Assembly (NCBI GenBank): GCA_021797055.1
Contig: JAKAAI010000007.1
Span: forward strand, 1 to 40,835
DNA length: 40,835 nucleotides
Reading direction: 5' to 3'
DNA from: Thermoplasmata archaeon
GTDB taxonomy: Archaea > Thermoplasmatota > Thermoplasmata > Thermoplasmatales > Thermoplasmataceae
The position numbers were made by a program, and so were the translations under genes. Numbering within the stretch: the stretch's first letter is position 1; the number at the start of each line of letters is the position of its first letter. Of this stretch, positions 8,701 through 16,225 are shown in pieces. The notes beneath the pieces were generated by a model. The model worked only from the letters and a program-made list of their open reading frames with translations, was not told the origin of the DNA and searched no databases.

Positions 8701-11700
8701 TTGGGCCGTCAGATCTAAATAATACCAACATAACCGTAACGCAGGCACAGGCAGAGAGGTTGGTTTCTGCAAACTCTGTTGGAGGAATCCCCGGCTATAA
8801 GATAACCGAAAACTTTATCGCAAAATCGGGCAATCTTACGGGCAATCTGAAGTTCATCTTTAAGTATACAACCAATGATACAAAAACAGTTTCTGCAGGA
8901 AACGGCACTCTTAAATTCACAAGCAGGGAAGGCGGAGCTGAATATACCGTTAACGTTGTAAATGGGAATTATTCACTTGGATATGCAGTTCCAGCCACAT
9001 ATAATGTAAGCTATCTGTCTGACGGGAAGTGTTACGAGAATTTCACGTCTGTATCAGTGAATTCAGGTTCGACCTCTAATAATAATCTGGAAATTAAAAT
9101 GGACAGAATACAGTTATCAGTGTTCACCGGCAATTACCCGCTTAACGGGGCTAAGACTTTTGCGGTATCACCCCAATTCAATGCCACATCAGTCACGAAT
9201 TCAACCGGTATTTCCGATCTTTTTGTGCCTCCAGGGAATTACACTCTATATACAAGAGGTCAGGGGTTCATTTCAAACAGGCAGTATATTAATTTCACCC
9301 TCTGGGGCTTGAATTCCTCTTTTATCATCAACCCAGTAATATCTGCAAACGTTTCCGGTCAGATTCTAAATTCTAATCCTTCTACGGTTTATTTCTACAG
9401 GAACGGACAGATGTCAGATTCATGGAATGCATCGGTCAGAAATGGGAGATTTTCTATTGACCTGCCGGTTGGGTACTATACCGTTTATGCCTCCAAGGGC
9501 AATGATGTTTTTGCTTCCTCATATCTTATAACAAACAGCACAACCATAAACATATCGCTTCAGTCTGCATACAATCTCAATCTATCAGCGTATTCCAGTT
9601 CATCGACTAACGGATCTGGCTTCTTTGAGGTTATTTCAGATGGAGCACTTCTAATCTCTCCAACCTCGCATTCATACAGTTTCAATTTCAGCATACCTGG
9701 GAACGTTTACTCTATTGCAGCAGAATTCAAGTCAAACGGTATAATAACTGGTTCGCTCATGCAGATGGATGTACTGGGAAATTATCAGCTTCAGCTCCCG
9801 CTTAACTATAAAACAAATGTAACAGTTAGTACCTCGGATATCCAGTTTAAAAAGTATTATCCAGATACGGGAGTAGTTATTGAATATCAAAATGGCCTGC
9901 CAATATTTGGTGCACCTGTGACTGCGACAGGAACATCTTTCGTAATCCACCAGATATCAGCAAAAAGCACGTATCAACTCGACCTTATTTCCCCGGGATT
10001 CGAAAAATCCGTTAATACGCTTTCCGGTAATTCAACGTCAGTTGGAATGGTGATGACACCATATACCTCCACATTGAGCTTAAACTTAAGAAATTCTGTT
10101 GGAAACAACCTCTCGATCACTGCAACTCTTTACGGAGTGGATTCGTATGTGGTTACCACATCCGACGGTACCGGTTCCTGTCCAGTTTTTCCCGGTGTGT
10201 ATTCACTTTCTCTCTTCTCAAACAGTGCGGCAGTCAATGCGGTGAATCATATAGTTGTAGTACCGGTGAGTCAGACTTCTATCTTCACTTCTGACTATAC
10301 ATCGACGTTTTCTATAAGCTCCTCAACTGGGACGCCTTTGATTTTCAATTCGGGTGGAATACGTGTCAACTCAAACCAGTTAGCACCGGGTCAATATACA
10401 GTTTATGTTCTTAATGGAACGCAGTCGAATATTTCCGAGGTATATCTCACATCGAATATCACTATTTACCCCGTCTACGAGCCGAGTTTATCTGTTACAT
10501 TAAATAACTCACTGGGTACCTCTGGAGGGGAATATTTCATATCCTCCCAGTCAGGAATAATATCGACATCAAATAATCATGTTATTCTACCGGTTGGAAC
10601 ATACAGTATTAAATACATAAGGAATTATACTATAAACCAGGTCAGATACACGGAATCCGGGTCTGGAAGGTTTATCCTTAATGATACAGGCAATGTAGTT
10701 GTTCCTGTCACTGAGAAGGTTCTTTATGTTACAGTGAACGGTACCACAATTTATAATGGAGCACCTTTGCCTTACACCCGTATTTTTGCTTATAATTCAA
10801 CCGGTTCAATTGTTAATGGCACTGTAAGCAATGCATATGGTAGGTATTCAATAAACCTGCCAGGTAGCAACTATACATTATATGCCACTATGAATTCGAG
10901 TCAGCTTGCTGGATTTGATTATCTGCAGACTAATTCAAATAATCTCACGTTTTCCAATAATATATATCTGAGGGAATCATACCTTACAAAAATATACGTT
11001 TCAAGGTTAAATATACCTATAACATCAAACGTCATAATTTCATTTAATTCTTCTGTTATACTGTACAACACGACCTCTTCAGGTATATATCTGCCATCTG
11101 GCATCTACACATTCAGTGCACAGGAAAATATAACACAGACCAATTATACCGGAGCCTCTCTAAACGTCTCCTGGAGCACTTCAACAACAGAATCAGTTAA
11201 TTCTCCGAATACATACATAACCCTTTCCCTTTCAAGGACTGACATTTACAGATTCAGTTCTGGTATGATTTCAAACATAACCTCTGCTAACGAGAGTCAA
11301 AATGTGTCAAATATTAAATTCTATATTGTTAACAATGGAAATACGGCGGCTAATCTGACCTTTTCCTCCGGTTCTGCCAACACAACTGTATCTGTTAACA
11401 GGACAAAGGTCTACATTCAGCCTGGCCAGAAAATATTATTGAGCGCAAGCATAGTTCTCCCGGACAATCTGCCCGCAGGCAGGAACAGGATAGTAATTAA
11501 TGCAACTTATGGTTCGTCTGTCTATCATGTAAATCTATTTGTGAATATTATCAACCATCCAGGTTTCAGGGTTTACCTTGTACCTTCACTCGAGTCAGTT
11601 TATGGTTCCGAGATCAGCATCCCGATTACTATACAGAATACTGGGAACACTAATCTATCCATAAGTTCTGTTCTCGACTCAGCCAATCTCTCTTCCGAAT

Positions 11701-12032
11701 ACTACTGGAACGCTAGCCTGAGTTCCTCCAACATTAAGGTGCAATACTTCAGCACTGTAACAGTATACCTAAATATAACACAGATCCGGGCAGACTACTA
11801 TACTGGAGCTGCACACCTTATGTTCTCAACACCCAATCTGAAGAATCAGCAGCTTAACGTAACTGTTAATTTCCCGAGTTCAGTAAGCCTGAGGGTGCAG
11901 ACTACAGGTACTAGAATCACAACATTTACTGGAGATCCCTTACTGTCCTTAATGACAGGTATAATTATCATAGTGGCATCAGTCGTTATAGGATTGGTGG
12001 CTGCGTCCGTTAGGGGAAGGAGGAAGAGATGA
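5763..12032 (+). CDS. aglB: Oligosaccharyltransferase AglB with giant surface extension
   Basis: Transfers lipid-linked glycan to Asn of N-x-S/T sequons on exported proteins. Residues 1-500 carry about 13 membrane spans with STT3/AglB motifs: the first acidic loop GGSDPYYNYR (Asp60), SDGRMHTPE (171-179), and TIAE (375-378, the archaeal TIxE motif). The soluble catalytic domain has the signature WWDYG at 586-590. DHNLFPI (737-743) may stand for the DK/DM motif. The core ends near residue 905, the usual AglB size. Residues about 910-2055 form an extension of repeated beta-sandwich units. One resembles a carboxypeptidase-regulatory domain (SGTVTTPNGQPVPGAHVTLF, 919-938), with similar units near 1195 and 1655. 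Two NEW3/CARDB-like units occupy about 1840-2050. A final span at about 2058-2080 ends in RGRRKR. The extension is crowded with sequons, so self-glycosylation is likely. The gene overlaps 12029-12805 by four bases. Confidence 0.93.
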   Translation: MTLELQTTETDLSRLRKFFTAHPEVTILSILIAVYLFVANYLAWPATFGTNFLNVSGGSDPYYNYRVITYFLQTKHYLLFDPAINYPVGTTDPRNPFFEIFVVFIATLASPFYNINSAATFTFLEFDALFGALLIIPVYLISKEIFGVKAGILAAILYTLMPSNLSAGILSDGRMHTPELLFAFFTIYFVIKSVDASKKTRIAKELNPFAYKTRLSEISLYFNENKLSTIYALLGSASLGALMLSWQGYAYIEAIVGIYFVVQLMINLITKRPTGYITYLSLLFFVLAFVMSFYYYDTINEISPWYKDGLYIAVFVVFLGILVNFVGRRPWLITLPLLIIIGGGVLVGAYYAFPSTVSSILAGEGYFIKTRVYQTIAEAAAPPLGEYISGFGVGQFLLGLAGLVYTIYLFLKKKTDTYVLFLVFSLVSIYMSFAAARFNITAAPAYAAMGGAILAYFASLFKTSEIRRRTPMEAAGFKKSVKGNLSPARAGLIAFVVILIVLPSGFGMFNAAVPENTAQSVNQEIYNSLPSFIQPLVNYSSSNDQFVGTYGFGITNASTPLNQALTWLATQNTNVPLIDRPAFVSWWDYGFQELIVGQHPTVADDFQQGFQATGQMLLAQNQSQIISLFIARVLEGSYVSNSNSLPANVYSTMEKCLGSSEASFLYGDLKNPVSYVNIVLNHPSVYGKFIPGLTGANAMFAIFSGSLSSKYSLSTLNNLYSSLIDETGYNIQYVTIDHNLFPISGTDPGIFYAPEYLTDHLSYTHQGEIVPYPYYQIYAITSNATYQLNKTPSTAVVTGYNIAYCPEFYNSTIYRFTVGYPPSVVGSSQGIPGLTVNKTTAPIMPAWNMSNFEIVYANVPWNPYTNYQNHTNAFKLIPIQTAYQYKEEHYGTSILLPTLGSIQGAYDPIVAYYPGAIVSGTVTTPNGQPVPGAHVTLFDQYGIPHDVTTTNSNGQYSLIAVPGNDSIYVTEGRLNSQYLIGPSDLNNTNITVTQAQAERLVSANSVGGIPGYKITENFIAKSGNLTGNLKFIFKYTTNDTKTVSAGNGTLKFTSREGGAEYTVNVVNGNYSLGYAVPATYNVSYLSDGKCYENFTSVSVNSGSTSNNNLEIKMDRIQLSVFTGNYPLNGAKTFAVSPQFNATSVTNSTGISDLFVPPGNYTLYTRGQGFISNRQYINFTLWGLNSSFIINPVISANVSGQILNSNPSTVYFYRNGQMSDSWNASVRNGRFSIDLPVGYYTVYASKGNDVFASSYLITNSTTINISLQSAYNLNLSAYSSSSTNGSGFFEVISDGALLISPTSHSYSFNFSIPGNVYSIAAEFKSNGIITGSLMQMDVLGNYQLQLPLNYKTNVTVSTSDIQFKKYYPDTGVVIEYQNGLPIFGAPVTATGTSFVIHQISAKSTYQLDLISPGFEKSVNTLSGNSTSVGMVMTPYTSTLSLNLRNSVGNNLSITATLYGVDSYVVTTSDGTGSCPVFPGVYSLSLFSNSAAVNAVNHIVVVPVSQTSIFTSDYTSTFSISSSTGTPLIFNSGGIRVNSNQLAPGQYTVYVLNGTQSNISEVYLTSNITIYPVYEPSLSVTLNNSLGTSGGEYFISSQSGIISTSNNHVILPVGTYSIKYIRNYTINQVRYTESGSGRFILNDTGNVVVPVTEKVLYVTVNGTTIYNGAPLPYTRIFAYNSTGSIVNGTVSNAYGRYSINLPGSNYTLYATMNSSQLAGFDYLQTNSNNLTFSNNIYLRESYLTKIYVSRLNIPITSNVIISFNSSVILYNTTSSGIYLPSGIYTFSAQENITQTNYTGASLNVSWSTSTTESVNSPNTYITLSLSRTDIYRFSSGMISNITSANESQNVSNIKFYIVNNGNTAANLTFSSGSANTTVSVNRTKVYIQPGQKILLSASIVLPDNLPAGRNRIVINATYGSSVYHVNLFVNIINHPGFRVYLVPSLESVYGSEISIPITIQNTGNTNLSISSVLDSANLSSEYYWNASLSSSNIKVQYFSTVTVYLNITQIRADYYTGAAHLMFSTPNLKNQQLNVTVNFPSSVSLRVQTTGTRITTFTGDPLLSLMTGIIIIVASVVIGLVAASVRGRRKR

Positions 12033-12805
12033 AACGATTTCTCCTTTTAGTTGCAGCCATCGCAATAATGTTGATGCCTGGAATATCCCTGGCCTCTTCA
12101 GGGACTGGCCCTGTTTTTCCCTCTATTTTTTCATCCACGGTTGAATACCATACCGTCTATACCGGCGAAAAATTTTCAATTTACGTGAATTCAACCTACG
12201 GTTTCGATAACTATTCTGCTCTTTTATTGTTCTCTGGCAACAATCTAACAGGTATGTCACCCGGGACAAGTTTAAACATTACGAAGGATGCTTCCCCATA
12301 TATGCAATTCAATATAACAGCACCATCCTGCGCTGAGGATCTTGACGTTCTTCTTGAGACATCCGCACAGGCTGGCAGTCAAATTGTTTCATATTCTACG
12401 ACCTTCACAATACAGGTAGTGGATCCAATAAATCTGTCTGCCACTATTTCTAACCCAACGCAGTATACATTGCATAATGTGACTGTGACTTTTGCCATAA
12501 ACGGTGTTAATGTCTCAACCCAGGTTGTTTCCAGTCTTGCTCCATATACATCTACTGTTGTTAATGCCAAAACACCGGACCGGTATCTGTTATCCAACGG
12601 TAATAACGCAGTAACCGTTTATGTGAACACACCTGTAGTTACCATAAAAGGGGCTTCCACGACATTCTACTATGGAACACCACCCAACTATAACTGGATA
12701 TATTATGTTGCTGCAGCAGTCATAGCCTTTATGATCTTCCTCGTCTTTGGCGCATCCAGACGCGTGCCTCAGATCAGAAGACCAAAATGGAGAAAGAAGC
12801 AGTAA
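12029..12805 (+). CDS. Membrane-anchored surface protein, AglB partner candidate
   Basis: A 258-aa secreted protein with a signal peptide (MKRFLLLVAAIAIMLMPGIS, then LASS). Its ectodomain is Ser/Thr-rich with several N-x-S/T sequons. A C-terminal span (about 224-243) is followed by the basic tail RRVPQIRRPKWRKKQ, so the domain faces outside and the tail is cytosolic. The second half (NLSATISNPTQYTLHNVTVT) resembles a CARDB/NEW3-like beta-sandwich, like the end of AglB. The ATG overlaps the aglB stop by four bases and is preceded by the strong motif GGAAGGAGG, so translation is coupled. Coupling and shared architecture suggest an accessory subunit or a dedicated glycosylated surface partner; that is inference. 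No enzymatic motif is visible. Confidence 0.7.
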   Translation: MKRFLLLVAAIAIMLMPGISLASSGTGPVFPSIFSSTVEYHTVYTGEKFSIYVNSTYGFDNYSALLLFSGNNLTGMSPGTSLNITKDASPYMQFNITAPSCAEDLDVLLETSAQAGSQIVSYSTTFTIQVVDPINLSATISNPTQYTLHNVTVTFAINGVNVSTQVVSSLAPYTSTVVNAKTPDRYLLSNGNNAVTVYVNTPVVTIKGASTTFYYGTPPNYNWIYYVAAAVIAFMIFLVFGASRRVPQIRRPKWRKKQ

Positions 12806-12806
12806 T

Positions 12807-13457
12807 TCACGCAGTCTTTATGAGTACCCTTCTTAGTGTTGTAAATTCTATCTCATAAAGGTCCCTTCTTCTATATCCCGTATAAACAGGGTAAGTAACC
12901 ATACCGCCATTTGCTATGCGTGCTGCAGACAGGGCATTATCATGCGTTTTATGTGGCTGGCTGGTATTTGATTCGTCAATCATTTCAACAACTAAACCAC
13001 TTCTTCTGAGTTCGTTAATGATATGATTCCTATTCGGTATGTCGCCGTCTCCCACCCTTACAAGGAGGGACCTGTAGGAATAACCAGCGGCCGCCTTTTC
13101 GACGTTTCTGATAAGTGACTCCTTATCTGCACATTCAAAAGCCTCAATCAGTATCCCATCAGCCATAACGGCAAATCCTGGTTTCGGTCCAGGGTCTATT
13201 CCGATAACTACTACATTGAAACGATCTTTTCCTATAAGGAAAGATATGCCTTTGCGGACAGCGGAAAGCGGGTCCGAACACCTCAACTGCTCATCTGATA
13301 TCGATTGATCATCGTTTGAGCTGATTATGACTGCTACATCTTTGGGTATTTCCATCGATTCAGTAATTGATACAAAAGGAATGTCCCAGTTCTTGAGGAT
13401 TTTTAATATTTCATGGTAAAATCTGAAGTCGCGGGTATAGATACCTAACCTTCGCAT
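12807..13457 (-). CDS. RuvC/RNase H-fold protein
   Basis: A predicted nuclease-fold protein of 216 aa. The core begins at VVVIGIDPGPKPGFAVMADG (82-101), the typical first strand of RuvC-like enzymes with Asp88. GILIEAFE supplies a candidate Glu105, and KTHDNALSAARIA (170-182) supplies a C-terminal Asp173. This is the acid triad order expected for a two-metal nuclease. The first 80 residues form a small alpha/beta domain I do not recognise. The gene is third on the strand after uS15 and RecJ, 87 bases beyond the RecJ stop, so a DNA-repair or replication role is plausible. It ends one base from the convergent gene at 12029-12805. The substrate is unknown, and a non-catalytic role cannot be excluded. 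Confidence 0.65.
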   Translation of the reverse strand: MRRLGIYTRDFRFYHEILKILKNWDIPFVSITESMEIPKDVAVIISSNDDQSISDEQLRCSDPLSAVRKGISFLIGKDRFNVVVIGIDPGPKPGFAVMADGILIEAFECADKESLIRNVEKAAAGYSYRSLLVRVGDGDIPNRNHIINELRRSGLVVEMIDESNTSQPHKTHDNALSAARIANGGMVTYPVYTGYRRRDLYEIEFTTLRRVLIKTA

Positions 13458-13544
13458 TCATAGCTTAAATTGAGTGATAGTATATAGTCTTGTGGCTTCG
13501 ATCACCACTAAATTTCAGACTTCACCCACAAAACAACTTAATTC

Positions 13545-14891
13545 TCAATTTTCGTTTTTTGCAGATTCCTTTAGAATTCTGTTGACGAGTTCGATAAATT
13601 CCTTTTCCTTTCCTTTTGGTATTATACCACCTGCTGCAACATCATGTCCACCGCCAGACCCACCAACCTGCTCGCAGGCTGATCTCAATACATTTGCGAG
13701 GTTCAATCCATTTTCAACCATCCGTATTGTACCTCTTGCCGACAATTTTGTTTTATCGTCATTTACGTTAAATCCAACTATAGGTTTGCTCTGATCAGCA
13801 ACATATAACATTAACAGGTCACTTATTTTCCCCGCCATCTCGGATTCAGGGGCATAAAAGAACTGAACATGGGAAAGATTTACGATTTCTGTTATTGATC
13901 TATATACGTAGTCTATCAGTCTGGTTTTATACGTTTTCCAGCCATTTATCACTTCTTCCTTCAGGTTCTGATCACCCAGAAAGTACTGGACAGCAACTGA
14001 ATTTTTTCCCACCCTAGCATTTCCATCTATTATACTACTGACCTCTTTCGAATTGTATTCCAAACCATTGAATCTCATCATGTCAGACTCAATATATTTT
14101 ATAGCTTCAATTCCACATCCTTGCAGGAGTAACCTCGCAGTAAGTTTCTTTTCAAGTGACCTGATCTGATCCTCTGTGAGTTTGGCTGGATTTGTATCAT
14201 GTGGTATCTTGAGCCCAGTGAGTAGTTTTTTAACCTCCTCAGGCTTTCCAGTAAGTCCGACGAAGAATGGATCTGTCGAATATACGATCGCATCCAGCAC
14301 CGTTGTGCCCTCCAGACTTATACTGCGTTCGTTGAGATATGAAGAGGAATACTCATCAAGGATCATTTTATTCAGCCCGGAAATACCTCCAAGGTCCTGC
14401 TTATCAGCAATCATTCCGGACACGAAGAAAGGCATTAAATCACTGTTAGACTCAGATGCAGCCAGCGAGAATACCATCGCCATGGTAGACCCACATGCCC
14501 CTCTCGTGCCATCAATTCCGAAATCCCTCGCATTAATGTTTAACGCACGTGCAGGCGATGGTTTATAAAAATGATGATCGAGAACAATGATTTTCTCAAA
14601 TTCAGGTGTGTAACCTACCTGATCAGAGCCAGCATCTACTACGATAGTGAGATAATCTGGGTATTCCAGAATCATTTTCCTAAAATCTTCCCCAAGCAGG
14701 CTCTTTATGTAACTTAGATGGATCTTTTTACCCATCCTCAGAAGCGTTTTCAGAAGTATTATTGCGGAACTAGTTCCATCACCGTCGTAGTGGGCTATTA
14801 TCCTGATATAGTCTTCATTCCCAACCAGCTTTACTGCGTCTTCAAGCTTATTATAAAATTCTGCACCAATAATTCTCTTAACTGAGCTCAT
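13545..14891 (-). CDS. recJ: RecJ-like DHH-family exonuclease
   Basis: A DHH-superfamily single-strand exonuclease of the archaeal RecJ/GAN type, 448 aa. The motifs are in order: IIAHYDGDGT (31-40, motif I), VVDAG (84-88, motif II), VLDHHFYK (103-110, the DHH signature), IADKQDLGG (161-169), and the C-terminal DHHA1 signature GGSGGGHDVAAGG (about 410-422). All metal ligands appear present, so the enzyme should be active. Some archaeal relatives bind the CMG helicase through GINS and some process RNA 5' ends; the sequence alone does not decide between these. The ATG overlaps the uS15 stop codon by four bases, so the pair is cotranscribed and translationally coupled. Pairing of uS15 with RecJ is a recurrent archaeal arrangement. 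Confidence 0.88.
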   Translation of the reverse strand: MSSVKRIIGAEFYNKLEDAVKLVGNEDYIRIIAHYDGDGTSSAIILLKTLLRMGKKIHLSYIKSLLGEDFRKMILEYPDYLTIVVDAGSDQVGYTPEFEKIIVLDHHFYKPSPARALNINARDFGIDGTRGACGSTMAMVFSLAASESNSDLMPFFVSGMIADKQDLGGISGLNKMILDEYSSSYLNERSISLEGTTVLDAIVYSTDPFFVGLTGKPEEVKKLLTGLKIPHDTNPAKLTEDQIRSLEKKLTARLLLQGCGIEAIKYIESDMMRFNGLEYNSKEVSSIIDGNARVGKNSVAVQYFLGDQNLKEEVINGWKTYKTRLIDYVYRSITEIVNLSHVQFFYAPESEMAGKISDLLMLYVADQSKPIVGFNVNDDKTKLSARGTIRMVENGLNLANVLRSACEQVGGSGGGHDVAAGGIIPKGKEKEFIELVNRILKESAKNEN

Positions 14892-15325
14892 AGAACCTTG
14901 TCAAGGTTCCATCTTTCTGGAAGAACACTGTTTGATTTGTAATACTTAACAAGTCTAAGAATTTTGGCCATTATCAGAGATGCCCCCCTCTCGTTGCTCT
15001 TATCACGAGGATTCAACTGAATATGGGCGGTTGCTCTTTTGTACTTCTTTATAAGGCTGTTGAGGTCGTCTGGTATTTCGCTCGATTCGCCTTTTTCCTT
15101 CAAAATTTTACCGATTTTCTTCCCGAGTATAACTTTTGTAGATGGTACAGCATATTGATCTCTCAGTTTTATGCCTATTTCTGGAGATGTAGATCCAGTT
15201 CTTTTTGCCTGAATAATTACGTCGACAATCTCTTCTTCCGACATCTTTACCCATGTGGGTTTTTGGGTATACTTACTCCTGTGTGAACCTGCCTTTCCTT
15301 TCTTTCGAGTATGCATTCGTGCCAT
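14888..15325 (-). CDS. rps15: 30S ribosomal protein uS15
   Basis: A primary rRNA-binding protein of the small subunit, 145 aa. The archaeal/eukaryotic N-terminal extension is present: MARMHTRKKGKAGSHR, then PTWVKMSEEEIVDVI. The C-terminal S15 core follows with the motif HIQLNPRDKSNERG and the final helices ILRLVKYYKSNSVLPERWNL. Length and motifs are normal for archaea. The ATG at 15325 is preceded by AT-rich sequence at 15350-15370 on the non-coding side, which may hold its promoter. It heads a unit with recJ (four-base overlap) and probably the RuvC-like gene. The Nep1 gene for a 16S rRNA modification enzyme lies just upstream on the same strand, making this a ribosome-assembly neighbourhood. 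Confidence 0.95.
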   Translation of the reverse strand: MARMHTRKKGKAGSHRSKYTQKPTWVKMSEEEIVDVIIQAKRTGSTSPEIGIKLRDQYAVPSTKVILGKKIGKILKEKGESSEIPDDLNSLIKKYKRATAHIQLNPRDKSNERGASLIMAKILRLVKYYKSNSVLPERWNLDKVL

Positions 15326-15434
15326 TTTATATGACCTTAATCAAATCCACGAATGTGAAACGTATTAATTTAATTTATGTTATAAGAAAACCATATAATA
15401 GAGAAATTGTTTAATTTTCCGAATATTCCAGTAA

Positions 15435-16106
15435 TCATACCAGGCCAATCTTACTTTCATATGAACATACAATTTCCGAGATTACAGTCCAGACCGAAAG
15501 TTCCTGACTGAAAATTGATATCCTTTCAATATTATGGTGGATCTCTGATCTGTAGTCTCCCTCTGCAAAACCACCTATGATAATTGTATAATCACTCTCG
15601 TTTTCAAAGATTGTTCGTACACTTGAATACTTTCCTCTGGGTGATAATATGATAATTTTTCCAGAAGAAAACTTAGTAATACATTCGTTTAGGTCCAACT
15701 TCCAAATTTTTAGCAATGATTCATCGTTTAGATTTTTTTCTATATTTTCTAAGAGACTCTCAATCAAACCTATAAATCGATTGTACGATCTTGGAATCCT
15801 GGTCTTCCAGTCCACTTCGATGACGAAATTCTCTCTGGTATGAATGTAAAGTCTCATCCTGTTTGACTTATTAAGAATACTCTCCATTGCAACAAGCAAT
15901 GCAACATGTATTATCTCAGGGCGGCCCCTGCGTTTTGATTCACCAGGATAGTATTTGTCTATGGCAGTGTGCATGTAGTTCGAGTCAAGTAAAACCTTTG
16001 AAATATCCTTAGACCGGCGTCTCGCATAACTTATACTATCTGGTTCATTAAATAGTTCTTTCGGTACAAATTCAATTTCGGCATCCGCGATTATTATAGT
16101 TAGCAT
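15435..16106 (-). CDS. nep1: rRNA pseudouridine N1-methyltransferase Nep1
   Basis: A SPOUT-class methyltransferase that methylates N1 of a pseudouridine in helix 35 of 16S rRNA and assists small-subunit assembly. The family is recognised by IIADAEIEFVPKEL near the start, KVLLDSNYMHTAI, RGRPEIIHVALLVAMES, and VIEVDWKTRIPRSYNRFIGL (the Nep1-specific loop). The knotted C-terminal cofactor region follows: LSPRGKYSS, IIIGGFAEGDY and the final SIFSQELSVWTVISEI. The length of 223 aa is normal. I chose the ATG at 16106 over the TTG directly before it (16109), because a TATA-like sequence at about 16124-16134 lies 20-28 bases upstream. It is divergent from the SDR gene at 16226 and sits 110 bases upstream of uS15. 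Confidence 0.9.
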   Translation of the reverse strand: MLTIIIADAEIEFVPKELFNEPDSISYARRRSKDISKVLLDSNYMHTAIDKYYPGESKRRGRPEIIHVALLVAMESILNKSNRMRLYIHTRENFVIEVDWKTRIPRSYNRFIGLIESLLENIEKNLNDESLLKIWKLDLNECITKFSSGKIIILSPRGKYSSVRTIFENESDYTIIIGGFAEGDYRSEIHHNIERISIFSQELSVWTVISEIVCSYESKIGLV

Positions 16107-16187
16107 CAATCCAGATCAGCAAGTGTTTTATTTCTGTTTCTAATGAAAAATTCAATCAGAAATGACCATTATTATCAAAATAGCCAG

Positions 16188-16199
16188 AAAATAAATATC
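16188..16199 (+). promoter_or_regulatory. TATA-like box of the SDR gene
   Basis: AAAATAAATATC lies 27-38 bases before the ATG at 16226, and there is no Shine-Dalgarno motif, consistent with a leaderless transcript. Confidence 0.45.
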
Positions 16200-16225
16200 T
16201 CCAAACAATTGCAGACTGTGGATCT

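Noticed and set aside
8500..11900. Nucleotide tandem repeats within the aglB extension
   Set aside because: The protein units look alike in fold and composition, but I could not see repeated DNA, so no DNA repeat array is claimed.
13474..13794. Plus-strand open frame of 106 codons
   Set aside because: It is antisense to the 3' end of recJ and Pro/Ser-rich, a typical shadow of a real gene.
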